This document shows, piece after piece, positions 8,449 to 15,465 of a stretch of 28,050 bases of DNA. The stretch lies in the NCBI GenBank assembly GCA_964468415.1, contig CAYXUS010000133.1, forward strand, positions 1-28,050, read 5' to 3'. Source of the DNA: Caldithrix sp964468415 (lineage in GTDB: Bacteria > Calditrichota > Calditrichia > Calditrichales > Calditrichaceae). The notes beneath the pieces are model-generated. The model made no database searches, had not been told where the DNA came from, and was given only the letters and a program-made list of their open reading frames with translations. Each line of letters starts with the position of its first letter. The stretch's first letter is position 1. The position numbers and the translations under genes were made by a program.

Positions 8449-8889
8449 TTATTTTCGATATTCAAAATACTTGGTCAACCGCACAGCAAGCCGGATCTGA
8501 GTTTGCAGATGGGGGTGCCGAACCGTTACCACGATTTGCCAGGCTTTTATTTGTGCATTCCCCCAATTTTTAATAGTTGTGATGGAAACATTTCGCGTAA
8601 ATCCATCCGGTAAAGTTTCACTTCCCTTAAACTTCGAAATATTCTTGTACCAATCCCAATGTTGTGCTTTGTAGCCAATTATCTCTTCCATTTTACTTTC
8701 GGCCAAATAATTGGCCTTTTGCATATAAATATATTTTGTTGCTTTTACCGCAGCATTACCGGCCAATGAAAAAATAGTCGGAAAAATTAATCCGACTAAA
8801 ATCAAAGCGACAACCAACTCGACCAAAGTAAGGCCTTTTTCTGAGGAGGCCTTTTGCTTCAATCGCACTTGCCGCACTCCCTGTTTCAT
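8449..8889 (-). CDS. PilV/GspI-like minor pseudopilin
   Basis: 146 residues from ATG 8889, with GAGAGG seven bases before it; an in-frame TTG at 8904 is probably not used. Prepilin signal 'SSEKG' before 'LTLVELVVALILVGLIFPTI', with Glu5 present and Leu at +1 in place of Phe. The next segment, 'YMQKANYLAESKMEEI', is characteristic of GspI/PilV-class pseudopilins. Expected role: part of the tip complex that starts pilus assembly, processed by PilD. It is the first gene after the pilA terminator and is followed by the PilW-like gene with a 10-base gap. Confidence 0.82.
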   Translation of the reverse strand: MKQGVRQVRLKQKASSEKGLTLVELVVALILVGLIFPTIFSLAGNAAVKATKYIYMQKANYLAESKMEEIIGYKAQHWDWYKNISKFKGSETLPDGFTRNVSITTIKNWGNAQIKAWQIVVTVRHPHLQTQIRLAVRLTKYFEYRK

Positions 8890-8913
8890 AATAATGCCTC
8901 TCAATAAAAAATT

Positions 8914-8944
8914 AAAGACCGCAGGGAAGTTTCCTGCGGTCTTT
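8914..8944 (-). terminator. Intrinsic terminator/attenuator between pilA and minor pilin genes
   Basis: AAAGACCGCAGG and CCTGCGGTCTTT form a perfect 12-bp stem with a 7-base loop. On the minus strand the stem is followed by AATTTTTTATT. It lies 16 bases after the pilA stop and 24 bases before the next start codon. In the middle of an otherwise tight cluster it should end most pilA transcripts while letting some continue. The plus-strand side also ends in T, so the hairpin is symmetrical. Confidence 0.88.
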
Positions 8945-8960
8945 TTTAACCACGGTCACG

Positions 8961-9305
8961 TCACTTCACAACAAGTGCCCCATTTGCCGAAACACTCACC
9001 GTGAAGTTGCTGCCATCCGCCTTTTTCGGTACATTGCCATCGGCAAAAAAGCTTGCAGGATTGCTTTTGTAGGCCTGCACAGCCTTTTGCAGGGTGTAGC
9101 TGGGATCCGCCATTACTTCATTGGCAAATTTCATCATAATCGCCGCTTCGATTGCTTTTGCATTTGCTTTGTCACGAGCAGCATTGGCGTTTTTGGTCAT
9201 GTCCATGTACCGGGGCACAGCAATAGCAGCCAATATGCCCAAAATTACAATGACCACAACCAATTCGATTAAGGTGAAACCTTTTTGATTGGATACGGTA
9301 CGCAT
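8961..9305 (-). CDS. pilA: Major type IV pilin PilA
   Basis: 114-residue prepilin. The frame is open further upstream, but ATG 9305 is fixed by AAAGGAGGT six bases before it, the strongest ribosome site in the window. Leader MRTVSNQKG (9 residues) ends in Gly, followed by 'FTLIELVVVIVILGILAAIA': type IVa signal with Glu5, cut and N-methylated by PilD. The mature protein is about 105 residues: 'VPRYMDMTKNANAARDKANAKAIEAAI' continues the alpha-1 helix and the remainder is a small beta domain ending 'FTVSVSANGALVVK'. There are no cysteines, so the usual C-terminal disulphide loop of proteobacterial PilA is absent; the short form resembles geopilin or pseudopilin GspG. The terminator behind it and the strong RBS indicate the major subunit. 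Confidence 0.93.
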   Translation of the reverse strand: MRTVSNQKGFTLIELVVVIVILGILAAIAVPRYMDMTKNANAARDKANAKAIEAAIMMKFANEVMADPSYTLQKAVQAYKSNPASFFADGNVPKKADGSNFTVSVSANGALVVK

Positions 9306-9311
9306 TCCAAT

Positions 9312-9320
9312 ACCTCCTTT
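9312..9320 (-). promoter_or_regulatory. Strong ribosome binding site of pilA
   Basis: AAAGGAGGT, almost a full anti-16S match, six bases before ATG 9305. It decides the pilA start over the upstream in-frame candidates, which would add a charged extension in front of the prepilin leader, and predicts high translation. Confidence 0.85.
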
Positions 9321-9336
9321 GTTAGTGAATAGATGA

Positions 9337-9364
9337 TGAATATTGGTTTTTAATTTAGATTCAA
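9337..9364 (-). promoter_or_regulatory. Possible promoter of pilA
   Basis: In the 74-base gap between pilC and pilA the minus strand has TTGAAT and, 16 bases on, TATTCA. This is an acceptable but not strong sigma-70-type pair in AT-rich DNA. A separate pilA promoter would fit its strong RBS and own terminator. Confidence 0.35.
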
Positions 9365-9379
9365 CTTCGGTTAATTTTT

Positions 9380-10582
9380 TTATTTTAAAATGGTCATCAT
9401 TTCCCACATCGGTAAAAAGAGCGCTAATGCTAATAACAAAATCATTCCACCTAACGCCACGGTTATTATCGGCTCTATTAAAGAGCTCATATTCTCCACC
9501 ATCTCGGCGACTTCGTCCTCGTAATAAACCGCCACACTTAACAACATATCATCCAAAGATCCTGCCTTTTCCCCAATCGAAACCATATCAATTAACAATT
9601 CCGGGAAATAGGGACTTTTTCTTAAAGCACCTGCTATGCTTTCTCCGTTAAGAATATTTTCGGCGATTTTATTTATTTCTTTATTGAAAACTAAATTTCC
9701 TAACGATTTTTGGATGATTTTTAATGATTCGGTAATATTTATTCCTGTGCGGTTCATCGTATAAAATAAACGGGCAAATCTTGCGATTATGACCTTTTGC
9801 AAAAACTTGCCTAAAATTGGCACTTTGAGCAGATGCTCATCCAACCAATACCGTCCTTTGGGGGTTCGAAAATAATAGATCAGGGCCGCAATAATAACGA
9901 CTAATACAGAAAAGGTTATTAACCCGTATTTGGTCATTAACGTATAAACCCCTAATAAAATCCGGGTTGGCAAGGGCAGTTCGTGTCCCGTATTTTGAAA
10001 CATGGGAATAAAATTGGGGATCACCGTGGTGACAAATACAAAAAAGGCGCCAATGATGCCGATTACCACAAAAATCGGATAGCGAAACGCCTTTTTGACA
10101 TCGTTGCGCATTTTAATATCTTTTTCCATATATTGATACATGTAGTGCAGTGCTTCTTCCAGTGTACCGCTCACTTCTCCGACTTTTATGGCATTAATGT
10201 AAATGTTGGAAAATATCTTGGGGAATTGACTTAACGCATCGGAAAAACGCCCTCCTTGTTCAATATCCCTATAAATCGTATCGACAATATCTTTAAAGTT
10301 CTGATCTTTTGTTTGATCTTTAACGGTTTGCAATGCGAGTAAAATGGGGATACCAGCCTTCAGCATCGTATAAAGTTGCTTGGTAAACATGAGCACAGCA
10401 TCATCTTTTACATGCATCTTGATTTTTTTGGTATGCTGTTTCGACTCTATTTTTTTGATTTCAACCGGTACTAAATTTAATTCGTCCAATTGCCGTGCTA
10501 CATCACCTTCGTCACTGGCTAACAGGGTACTTTCTATTATTTTGCCTTCTGCATCATAGGCACGATATTTAAAATTTGGCAT
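9380..10582 (-). CDS. pilC: Type IV pilus platform protein PilC
   Basis: 400 residues from ATG 10582; an in-frame GTG at 10591 is weaker. 'FKYRAYDAEGKIIESTLLASDEGDVARQL' is the conserved N-terminus of the GspF/PilC family. Two GspF domains follow (about 70-190 and 270-395), each with 'F.R.L..ML.AGIPI' type starts ('FTKQLYTMLKAGIPILLALQTV' and 'FARLFYTMNRTGINITESLKII'). Three transmembrane helices are visible, near residues 170-195, 220-240 and 375-395. This integral membrane protein couples PilB/PilT motion to pilin insertion and extraction. It lies between pilD and pilA, with the start 14 bases after the pilD stop. Confidence 0.95.
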   Translation of the reverse strand: MPNFKYRAYDAEGKIIESTLLASDEGDVARQLDELNLVPVEIKKIESKQHTKKIKMHVKDDAVLMFTKQLYTMLKAGIPILLALQTVKDQTKDQNFKDIVDTIYRDIEQGGRFSDALSQFPKIFSNIYINAIKVGEVSGTLEEALHYMYQYMEKDIKMRNDVKKAFRYPIFVVIGIIGAFFVFVTTVIPNFIPMFQNTGHELPLPTRILLGVYTLMTKYGLITFSVLVVIIAALIYYFRTPKGRYWLDEHLLKVPILGKFLQKVIIARFARLFYTMNRTGINITESLKIIQKSLGNLVFNKEINKIAENILNGESIAGALRKSPYFPELLIDMVSIGEKAGSLDDMLLSVAVYYEDEVAEMVENMSSLIEPIITVALGGMILLLALALFLPMWEMMTILK

Positions 10583-10596
10583 ACCTCTCACCTTTT

Positions 10597-11370
10597 TCAG
10601 TTAAACAGATTCAGGTAAAATTCTAACAATTGGGGGCCATAAAATAAATTCAACACAAAGCCTGTGGCAAAAAATGGTCCCATGGGAAGTTGCCTGGGCA
10701 AGCGATTACGCCGTATTACCCAGAGTATTCCAATGGCTACCAGAGCTACAAGAAACCCCAAATAAAGCGCCCAGAGAATAATTTGCCAACCTAAAAAGAA
10801 ACCGCTTACCAGAGCCAGTTTCACATCCCCCATTCCCATTGCTTCTTTTTTGAAAATTTTATTTCCCATCCATGCCACAAAGTACATTGCCGCGCCGCCC
10901 ACCAGGGCCCCTAAACCGGCCTGATCAAAAGGAAGAATTTGCCCGAAATAATTAATCACTATCCCCAATACCAACAACGGCAGGAGTAGCTTATTCAATA
11001 TAAGATGCGTCTTTAAATCGATAAGGGCGATGACAATAAGGAAATATACAAAAACCAAATAGAACAAAAACTGGTAGGTTAAGCCGAAACGTACAAATAA
11101 AGCCCAGGTTAAAATTCCCGTTACCAATTCAACCAAAGGATATTGCACAGAAATGGAATGCCCGCAATAACGGCACTTCCCTTTCAAAAGAAGGAAGGAA
11201 AGCACAGGAATATTGTCATAAAAAGGAATGGTGTGATGGCAATGGGGACATTTTGAGCGTCCCATAACAATGCTTTCGCCCAATGGAAGGCGATAAGCAA
11301 CTACATTAAGAAAGCTTCCCAAAACCATTCCCATGACAAAAACGACGATGTCTAACTCAAACTTTTCCAT
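10597..11370 (-). CDS. pilD: Prepilin peptidase / N-methyltransferase PilD
   Basis: 257 residues. Polytopic inner-membrane aspartic protease that cuts prepilins after Gly and methylates the new N-terminus. Both parts are present: N-terminal methylase domain with paired CxxC motifs (CPHC at 41-44, CRYC at 66-69) and 'GSFLNVVAYRLP'; protease domain with the two catalytic aspartates in 'ALIDLKTHLI' (D118) and 'GMGDVKL' (D182). Length is typical. The start ATG is one base after the pilB stop, so the two genes are translationally coupled. Its substrates are PilA and at least the two pseudopilins downstream with canonical sites. Confidence 0.96.
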   Translation of the reverse strand: MEKFELDIVVFVMGMVLGSFLNVVAYRLPLGESIVMGRSKCPHCHHTIPFYDNIPVLSFLLLKGKCRYCGHSISVQYPLVELVTGILTWALFVRFGLTYQFLFYLVFVYFLIVIALIDLKTHLILNKLLLPLLVLGIVINYFGQILPFDQAGLGALVGGAAMYFVAWMGNKIFKKEAMGMGDVKLALVSGFFLGWQIILWALYLGFLVALVAIGILWVIRRNRLPRQLPMGPFFATGFVLNLFYGPQLLEFYLNLFN

Positions 11371-11371
11371 G

Positions 11372-13897
11372 CTAACTTAGCCTTAAATCCAAATCGATCT
11401 CTTCGTCCTCTCCCACCCGGGCCGTCTCTGGTGCAGAAGTTGCTCCCGCAACGGCTGGTACCTTTTTCGGAAACTTTGATTCGGACGAGGCCGGCTTTGT
11501 CGATTTTGGCCCATTGTACTCTGCAAAATTTCCTTTATGTGAAGCCAGTTGGCGACGAATGCGTGCTACCAGCGAATTTATATTGATTGGCTTGGTAATA
11601 AAATCATCGGCACCTAATTCAAAACCTTTTAATTCATTCTCGGCTCCGTTTAAACTTGTGATAATTAACACCGGAATATTTTCTCCCTCCGGATAACTTC
11701 TCAGGTGCTTCAAGAATTCATACCCATCCATATTCGGCATCATCAAATCCAATAAAATAATATCGGGCATACGCTTTTTGATTTCTTCCAGACCTTTTAA
11801 TCCATCTGCCGCCTCTCTTATTTTCCAGCCTTTTTGGCGTTCCAGCATGCGTTTTAAAAGCAAACGTGTCACCGGATAATCTTCGACCACCAGAATATCC
11901 ACACTGTCTTCGTGTTTTTCGGCGGATTTTTTCGACGAGGTTTTGGAAGCTGTCGATACTTTCGCTTTTTCTCCTTCTTTCTTTGTTTCTGTTTTAAGCT
12001 GCTGGGCCAGCTTTCTTATTTCATCCAAACTGGGAAAATCGGTTGCCTTTTTAACCGGTTTTTCTTCCGGTGCCTTTTCTTTTTTAGCCTTTTTAGATGG
12101 AGGAATAGTTTGCGCCACTTCTTCTTTCGGCTGCGGCGGTGGTGTTTCGGCTTTTTTCGCAGGAGCTTTGGAGCGGGTTATTGTTTGCCGTTTATTGACC
12201 ACACTCAAATCGGGCTGGATAACTCGCAAAACTTCTTTGTAATCGGTAATACCTTCGGCCACCAACGAGAGAGCATCTTCAAACAAATTACGGAAACCTT
12301 TTTTACGGGCCAATGTACGCAGATCGCTAATTGTAGCATTACTGTACAACGCATCTTTCAATTCCCGATCCATAATTAAAATTTCGTACACTCCAATACG
12401 GCCTTTATAGCCCATGTAATTACAATGGCTGCATCCTTCTGCCTTGTATACTTCCGGTTGCTCGTATCCCATCTGTTTGAAGGTGTAAAGCAAGCGCGGG
12501 TCCAGATTCTTTTTGTCCACAGGACGTTTGCACTTTGGACACAAGCGGCGCACAAGGCGCTGGGCAATAATACCCTGTAAAGCCTCGGCCAACTTTGATT
12601 CATCTACCCCCATATCCTGCAAACGGGTAATTGTACCAAACGTATCATTGGTGTGTAAAGTACTCAAAACAAGATGCCCGGTTAATGCAGCTTGAATCGC
12701 AATTTCTGCTGTTTCCCGATCGCGAATTTCCCCGACTAAAATCACATCCGGGTCCTGACGCAAGAACGAACGCAAGGCGGAAGCAAAGGTAATGCCGGCT
12801 TTTTCATTAACCTGCACCTGATTGATCCCATCAAACACATATTCAATGGGATCTTCGATGGTTAAGATGTTGGTAGTAGAGGATTTCAGGCTATTGATGG
12901 CAGCGTAAAGGGTGGTGCTTTTTCCGGAACCCGTTGGTCCGGTAACCAGAATCATCCCCTGACGGGCGGAAAAACATCTATCCATTAATTCTTTATTGAC
13001 TCCGCGAATGCCCAGTTGTTCAAACGAAACCATAGCCTTGCGTTTATCCAACAACCGGATAACCACTTTTTCTCCGTAACTGGTGGGTAAAATGGAAACA
13101 CGCAGGTCAATGTCTGCACCATTCACAATAATTTTTGTCTTGCCATCCTGAGGCTTGCGCGTTTCGGCTATATTCAAATCGGAAATCACTTTAATACGGC
13201 TTATAATTTGGGGATGTAATGTTTTGGGAATTTCCATGATATTGCGCATAATTCCGTCGATACGCAAGCGAACAACAACGTCTTTTTCCCGCGGTTCGAT
13301 ATGAATATCACTGGCATCGTTCAACACAGCCTCTGCGAAAATCTGATTCACTAACTTGACAACGCCTTTTTGTTCGCCCGACATCGTTTCGCCGGCAATG
13401 GATACCTCGATGTTTTGCGCGTCGCCAACTAATGAATCGATGAGCTCATCCGGAGAATAGTATTCCTTAATTTTTTTCTCGATCTGCTCTCGCAAGGCAA
13501 AAAATGCTTTAACGTACTTTCCCGTGAGATATTCGATTTCCCGCTCTGCTTCAAAAAGAGACGGATCGAAAGAAGCGACATGAACTTCGTTTTCTGTTTC
13601 TTTTATGGGGAAAATTTTATATTTCTTGCATAATTCTTCCGGAAACTTTTTAAGAAGTTCGGGATCGACCTTTACTTTGTCTAAATTTATAACAGGAATT
13701 TTGAGGGCTTCTTCAATAAAAGTAATCAGGTCTTCTTTTTGCAGGTAATTATTTTTTACCAGTACATCAAAGAAATACTCTTCGTTTGAAAATCTTGAGA
13801 CTAACTCGTCATAAAGATTTTCGTCAATAATCTGATAGTACAAAAGCGCCTTAACCAACCAATCGTCCTTAAACACGTGCTTATGTGCAATAGCCAT
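11372..13897 (-). CDS. pilB: Type IV pilus extension ATPase PilB fused to a C-terminal response-regulator receiver domain
   Basis: 841 residues from ATG 13897 (AGGAAG eight bases upstream; an in-frame GTG at 13906 is less likely). Residues 1-150 form the MshEN-like N-terminal region. The ATPase follows: Walker A GPTGSGKST (320-328), Asp box 'LTIEDPIEYV', Walker B 'DPDVILVGEIRD', His box 'GHLVLSTLHTND', and the four-Cys zinc site (C453, C456, C489, C492). Ordinary PilB ends near residue 565. Here a Lys/Pro/Ala-rich linker (about 570-660) leads to a full receiver domain (665-786): acidic pair in 'LVVEDYP', phospho-acceptor D717 in 'LLDLMMPNMDG', Thr747, and Lys769 in 'TKP'. A disordered tail ends in the acidic 'EDEEIDLDL'. 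All receiver key residues are intact, so it can probably be phosphorylated. First gene of the pilus cluster. Confidence 0.95.
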   Translation of the reverse strand: MAIAHKHVFKDDWLVKALLYYQIIDENLYDELVSRFSNEEYFFDVLVKNNYLQKEDLITFIEEALKIPVINLDKVKVDPELLKKFPEELCKKYKIFPIKETENEVHVASFDPSLFEAEREIEYLTGKYVKAFFALREQIEKKIKEYYSPDELIDSLVGDAQNIEVSIAGETMSGEQKGVVKLVNQIFAEAVLNDASDIHIEPREKDVVVRLRIDGIMRNIMEIPKTLHPQIISRIKVISDLNIAETRKPQDGKTKIIVNGADIDLRVSILPTSYGEKVVIRLLDKRKAMVSFEQLGIRGVNKELMDRCFSARQGMILVTGPTGSGKSTTLYAAINSLKSSTTNILTIEDPIEYVFDGINQVQVNEKAGITFASALRSFLRQDPDVILVGEIRDRETAEIAIQAALTGHLVLSTLHTNDTFGTITRLQDMGVDESKLAEALQGIIAQRLVRRLCPKCKRPVDKKNLDPRLLYTFKQMGYEQPEVYKAEGCSHCNYMGYKGRIGVYEILIMDRELKDALYSNATISDLRTLARKKGFRNLFEDALSLVAEGITDYKEVLRVIQPDLSVVNKRQTITRSKAPAKKAETPPPQPKEEVAQTIPPSKKAKKEKAPEEKPVKKATDFPSLDEIRKLAQQLKTETKKEGEKAKVSTASKTSSKKSAEKHEDSVDILVVEDYPVTRLLLKRMLERQKGWKIREAADGLKGLEEIKKRMPDIILLDLMMPNMDGYEFLKHLRSYPEGENIPVLIITSLNGAENELKGFELGADDFITKPININSLVARIRRQLASHKGNFAEYNGPKSTKPASSESKFPKKVPAVAGATSAPETARVGEDEEIDLDLRLS

Positions 13898-13963
13898 AAA
13901 AAACACTTCCTATTTGTTAGAGTTACTGTCGTTCCCTGCTACTTAGTAATTATCGCTCCGGAA

Positions 13964-13978
13964 TCTAATTTCATTAGA
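13964..13978. promoter_or_regulatory. Palindrome upstream of pilB, possible operator
   Basis: TCTAAT, spacer TTC, ATTAGA: perfect 6-bp inverted repeat with a 3-base spacer. It overlaps the best candidate -10 for the pilus operon. A 15-base palindrome of the same form occurs at 18868-18882. A regulator site is inference; AT-rich palindromes also arise by chance. Confidence 0.35.
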
Positions 13979-13998
13979 GAATAAAGCACTGCTGTAAA
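13971..13998 (-). promoter_or_regulatory. Possible promoter of the pilus operon
   Basis: On the minus strand TTTACA and TAATGA are separated by 16 bases, about 75 bases before the pilB start. This is the best sigma-70-like pair I see in the upstream gap. No sigma-54 -24/-12 motif was found there. Confidence 0.35.
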
Positions 13999-14417
13999 TT
14001 TTACGTTGGGTGTTTAAAGTCCTGACACAAAAAATGATATAAACATGGCTAAAGATTGGGGGGCTACGAATTACGAATTGCGAATTGTAAGTTCGCGTTG
14101 ACCGGCCAGCGACATCCAAATTGCAGTACACCACTAAAGCCCTGTATTTTCTTGTGTCTGAAAGCGGACAGGCCGGTCTTGCCGAGGCGCCGACCCTGTT
14201 CTTTCGCTCTGCGGCAAACCGGGATTTCGCAAGCTTAACAGGTTCTGCTGTGTACGCAACGGGCTGTTATCATGGCTGCCCTCCGGGTCTTACGAATAAC
14301 ACCTACACGCCAAACGTCTGCCCACCCGATTTCCGTCTGTTTCGCAACTTTTCAGGCACCGATGGGCAACAGGCCCCTCAGCCTATGAAGAAACTCGGTA
14401 ATTCCCCTAATCTCCGG
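13999..14417. other. Gene-free segment of unknown function between pilB and the YitT gene
   Basis: About 420 bases with no ORF I believe in: the open frames lack ribosome sites, run into promoter-like sequence and show no recognisable protein. The stretch from about 14090 to 14400 is GC-richer than the flanking promoter DNA. It has CCTGTT and AACAGG near 14197-14245, which could close a stem-loop, and GGGC/GCCC near 14261-14284. It could be a dispersed repeat, a decayed gene or a structured RNA; I cannot tell from this sequence alone. Confidence 0.4.
14066..14086. repeat. Three tandem 7-base repeats
   Basis: ACGAATT, ACGAATT, GCGAATT in direct succession, the third unit with one change. Such short AATTCGT-type repeats are often dispersed in bacterial genomes. 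Here it marks the edge of the unexplained GC-richer segment. Confidence 0.75.
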
Positions 14418-14446
14418 TTGACATCGCCCGTTTAAATGCGTATACT
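14418..14446 (+). promoter_or_regulatory. Consensus sigma-70 promoter of the YitT-family gene
   Basis: TTGACA, 17-base spacer, TATACT. The -35 is perfect and the -10 differs by one base from consensus. The expected start of transcription is near 14453, giving a leader of about 30 bases that includes the CGGAG ribosome site before ATG 14483. Confidence 0.8.
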
Positions 14447-14482
14447 TGCCCCGTTTTACAACTAAATTTCGGAGAAAAAGCA

Positions 14483-15415
14483 ATGCCATCAATCCTAAAG
14501 CATTCGGCAATAAAAGATTACTTTTTCATTACTATCGGCGGTATCCTGATGGCTTTGGGCATCGGTGTGTTTTTGGTAGATGCCAAGGTCGTGCCCGGAG
14601 GGGTTTCGGGATTGGCAATGGCCGTGCACTATTTAAGCGGGGGCGCCGTTCCTGTGGGAAGCCTGATCTGGGTTCTGAACATTCCATTGTACATCTGGGG
14701 CGTAAAGGAATTGGGAAAACAATTTGGCGCACGTACTTTTTACGGCTTCACCATTTCTTCTCTTTTAATCGACTTGTTCCGGGGTGAATTTCCGGGAATC
14801 TCTTACGTTGGCCTTAACAAAAGTGCTTCCATTGTCCATTTGCTGCATCATGATTTCTTTTTTCTGGTGCTATTGGGCGCTTTCTTTTTGGGAATAGGAT
14901 TGGGCATCATTTTTAAGTTCAAAGGTTCTACCGGAGGGTCGGATATTGTGGCTGCCATTCTGCAGAAGCGTTACGGAATGAAACCGGGCATGGCCATTAT
15001 GACTATTGACTTTTTTGTGATCAGCTTTGCCGGAATCGTGATTCAGGTAAAGCACCTTTCCGATTCCGTTCCGGCAATGGCCCTTACTTTGTATGCTTTC
15101 TTTCTTTTGTTTGTCTCATCCCGGTTAATCGATGTGGTGCTCGATGGCTTTGACTATGCCCGCTCGGCCATCATTATCTCCGATTTTAGTGAAGATATTG
15201 CCAAAGCGATCATGGATCGGTTAAGCCGCGGAGCCACGGCGTTGAAAGGCCGCGGCCTTTACAAAAACATCGATCGGGAAATTATCATGACAGTGGTATC
15301 ACGCAAAGAAATAACACTTTTGACCGAATTAATAGAAGATATCGATCCTTCTGCTTTTGTCATTATTACACCGGTGCATGAGGTGCTGGGTGAGGGATTC
15401 CGTCGCAGAATTTGA
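14483..15415 (+). CDS. YitT-family membrane protein (DUF161/DUF2179)
   Basis: 310 residues. The N-terminal 200 residues hold five or six transmembrane helices with the family motifs 'LMALGIGVFLVDAKVVPGGVSGLA' and 'STGGSDIVAAIL', split over two repeated halves. The C-terminal part ('RGATALKGRGLYKN..REIIMTVVSRKEITLLTELIEDIDPSAFVIITPVHEVLGEGF') is the cytoplasmic DUF2179 domain. The family is widespread in bacteria; its transported substrate, if any, is not firmly known. CGGAG lies before the ATG and a near-consensus promoter precedes it. Single-gene unit, convergent with the next genes and ending before a hairpin terminator. Confidence 0.92.
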   Translation: MPSILKHSAIKDYFFITIGGILMALGIGVFLVDAKVVPGGVSGLAMAVHYLSGGAVPVGSLIWVLNIPLYIWGVKELGKQFGARTFYGFTISSLLIDLFRGEFPGISYVGLNKSASIVHLLHHDFFFLVLLGAFFLGIGLGIIFKFKGSTGGSDIVAAILQKRYGMKPGMAIMTIDFFVISFAGIVIQVKHLSDSVPAMALTLYAFFLLFVSSRLIDVVLDGFDYARSAIIISDFSEDIAKAIMDRLSRGATALKGRGLYKNIDREIIMTVVSRKEITLLTELIEDIDPSAFVIITPVHEVLGEGFRRRI

Positions 15416-15434
15416 CAATTCTCCGGTTTTAACC

Positions 15435-15462
15435 AGAAAGGCTGCCCGCCGGCAGCCTTTCT
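15435..15462. terminator. Shared convergent hairpin terminator
   Basis: AGAAAGGCTGCC, loop CGCC, GGCAGCCTTTCT: perfect 12-bp stem between two convergent genes (stops at 15415 plus and 15466 minus). The T-rich side is short on both strands (TTTCT), so it can serve both directions with moderate strength. Confidence 0.82.
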
Positions 15463-15465
15463 CAT

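Noticed and set aside
9306..9407. Upstream extension of pilA to 9407
   Set aside because: It would put 34 extra residues before the prepilin leader and overlap pilC; the strong ribosome site fixes the start at 9305.
11912..12379. Long plus-strand frame opposite pilB
   Set aside because: It is the antisense of the Lys/Ala/Pro-rich linker of PilB; its Phe/Arg/Cys-rich translation is an artefact of that codon bias.
13943..14134. Minus-strand 63-codon frame upstream of pilB
   Set aside because: It runs through the pilB promoter region and the tandem repeat, with no ribosome site and a composition typical of translated repeats.
14121..14435. Plus-strand 104-codon frame before the YitT gene
   Set aside because: No ribosome site, no recognisable protein character, and its end overlaps the -35 region of a strong promoter. 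Treated as non-coding.
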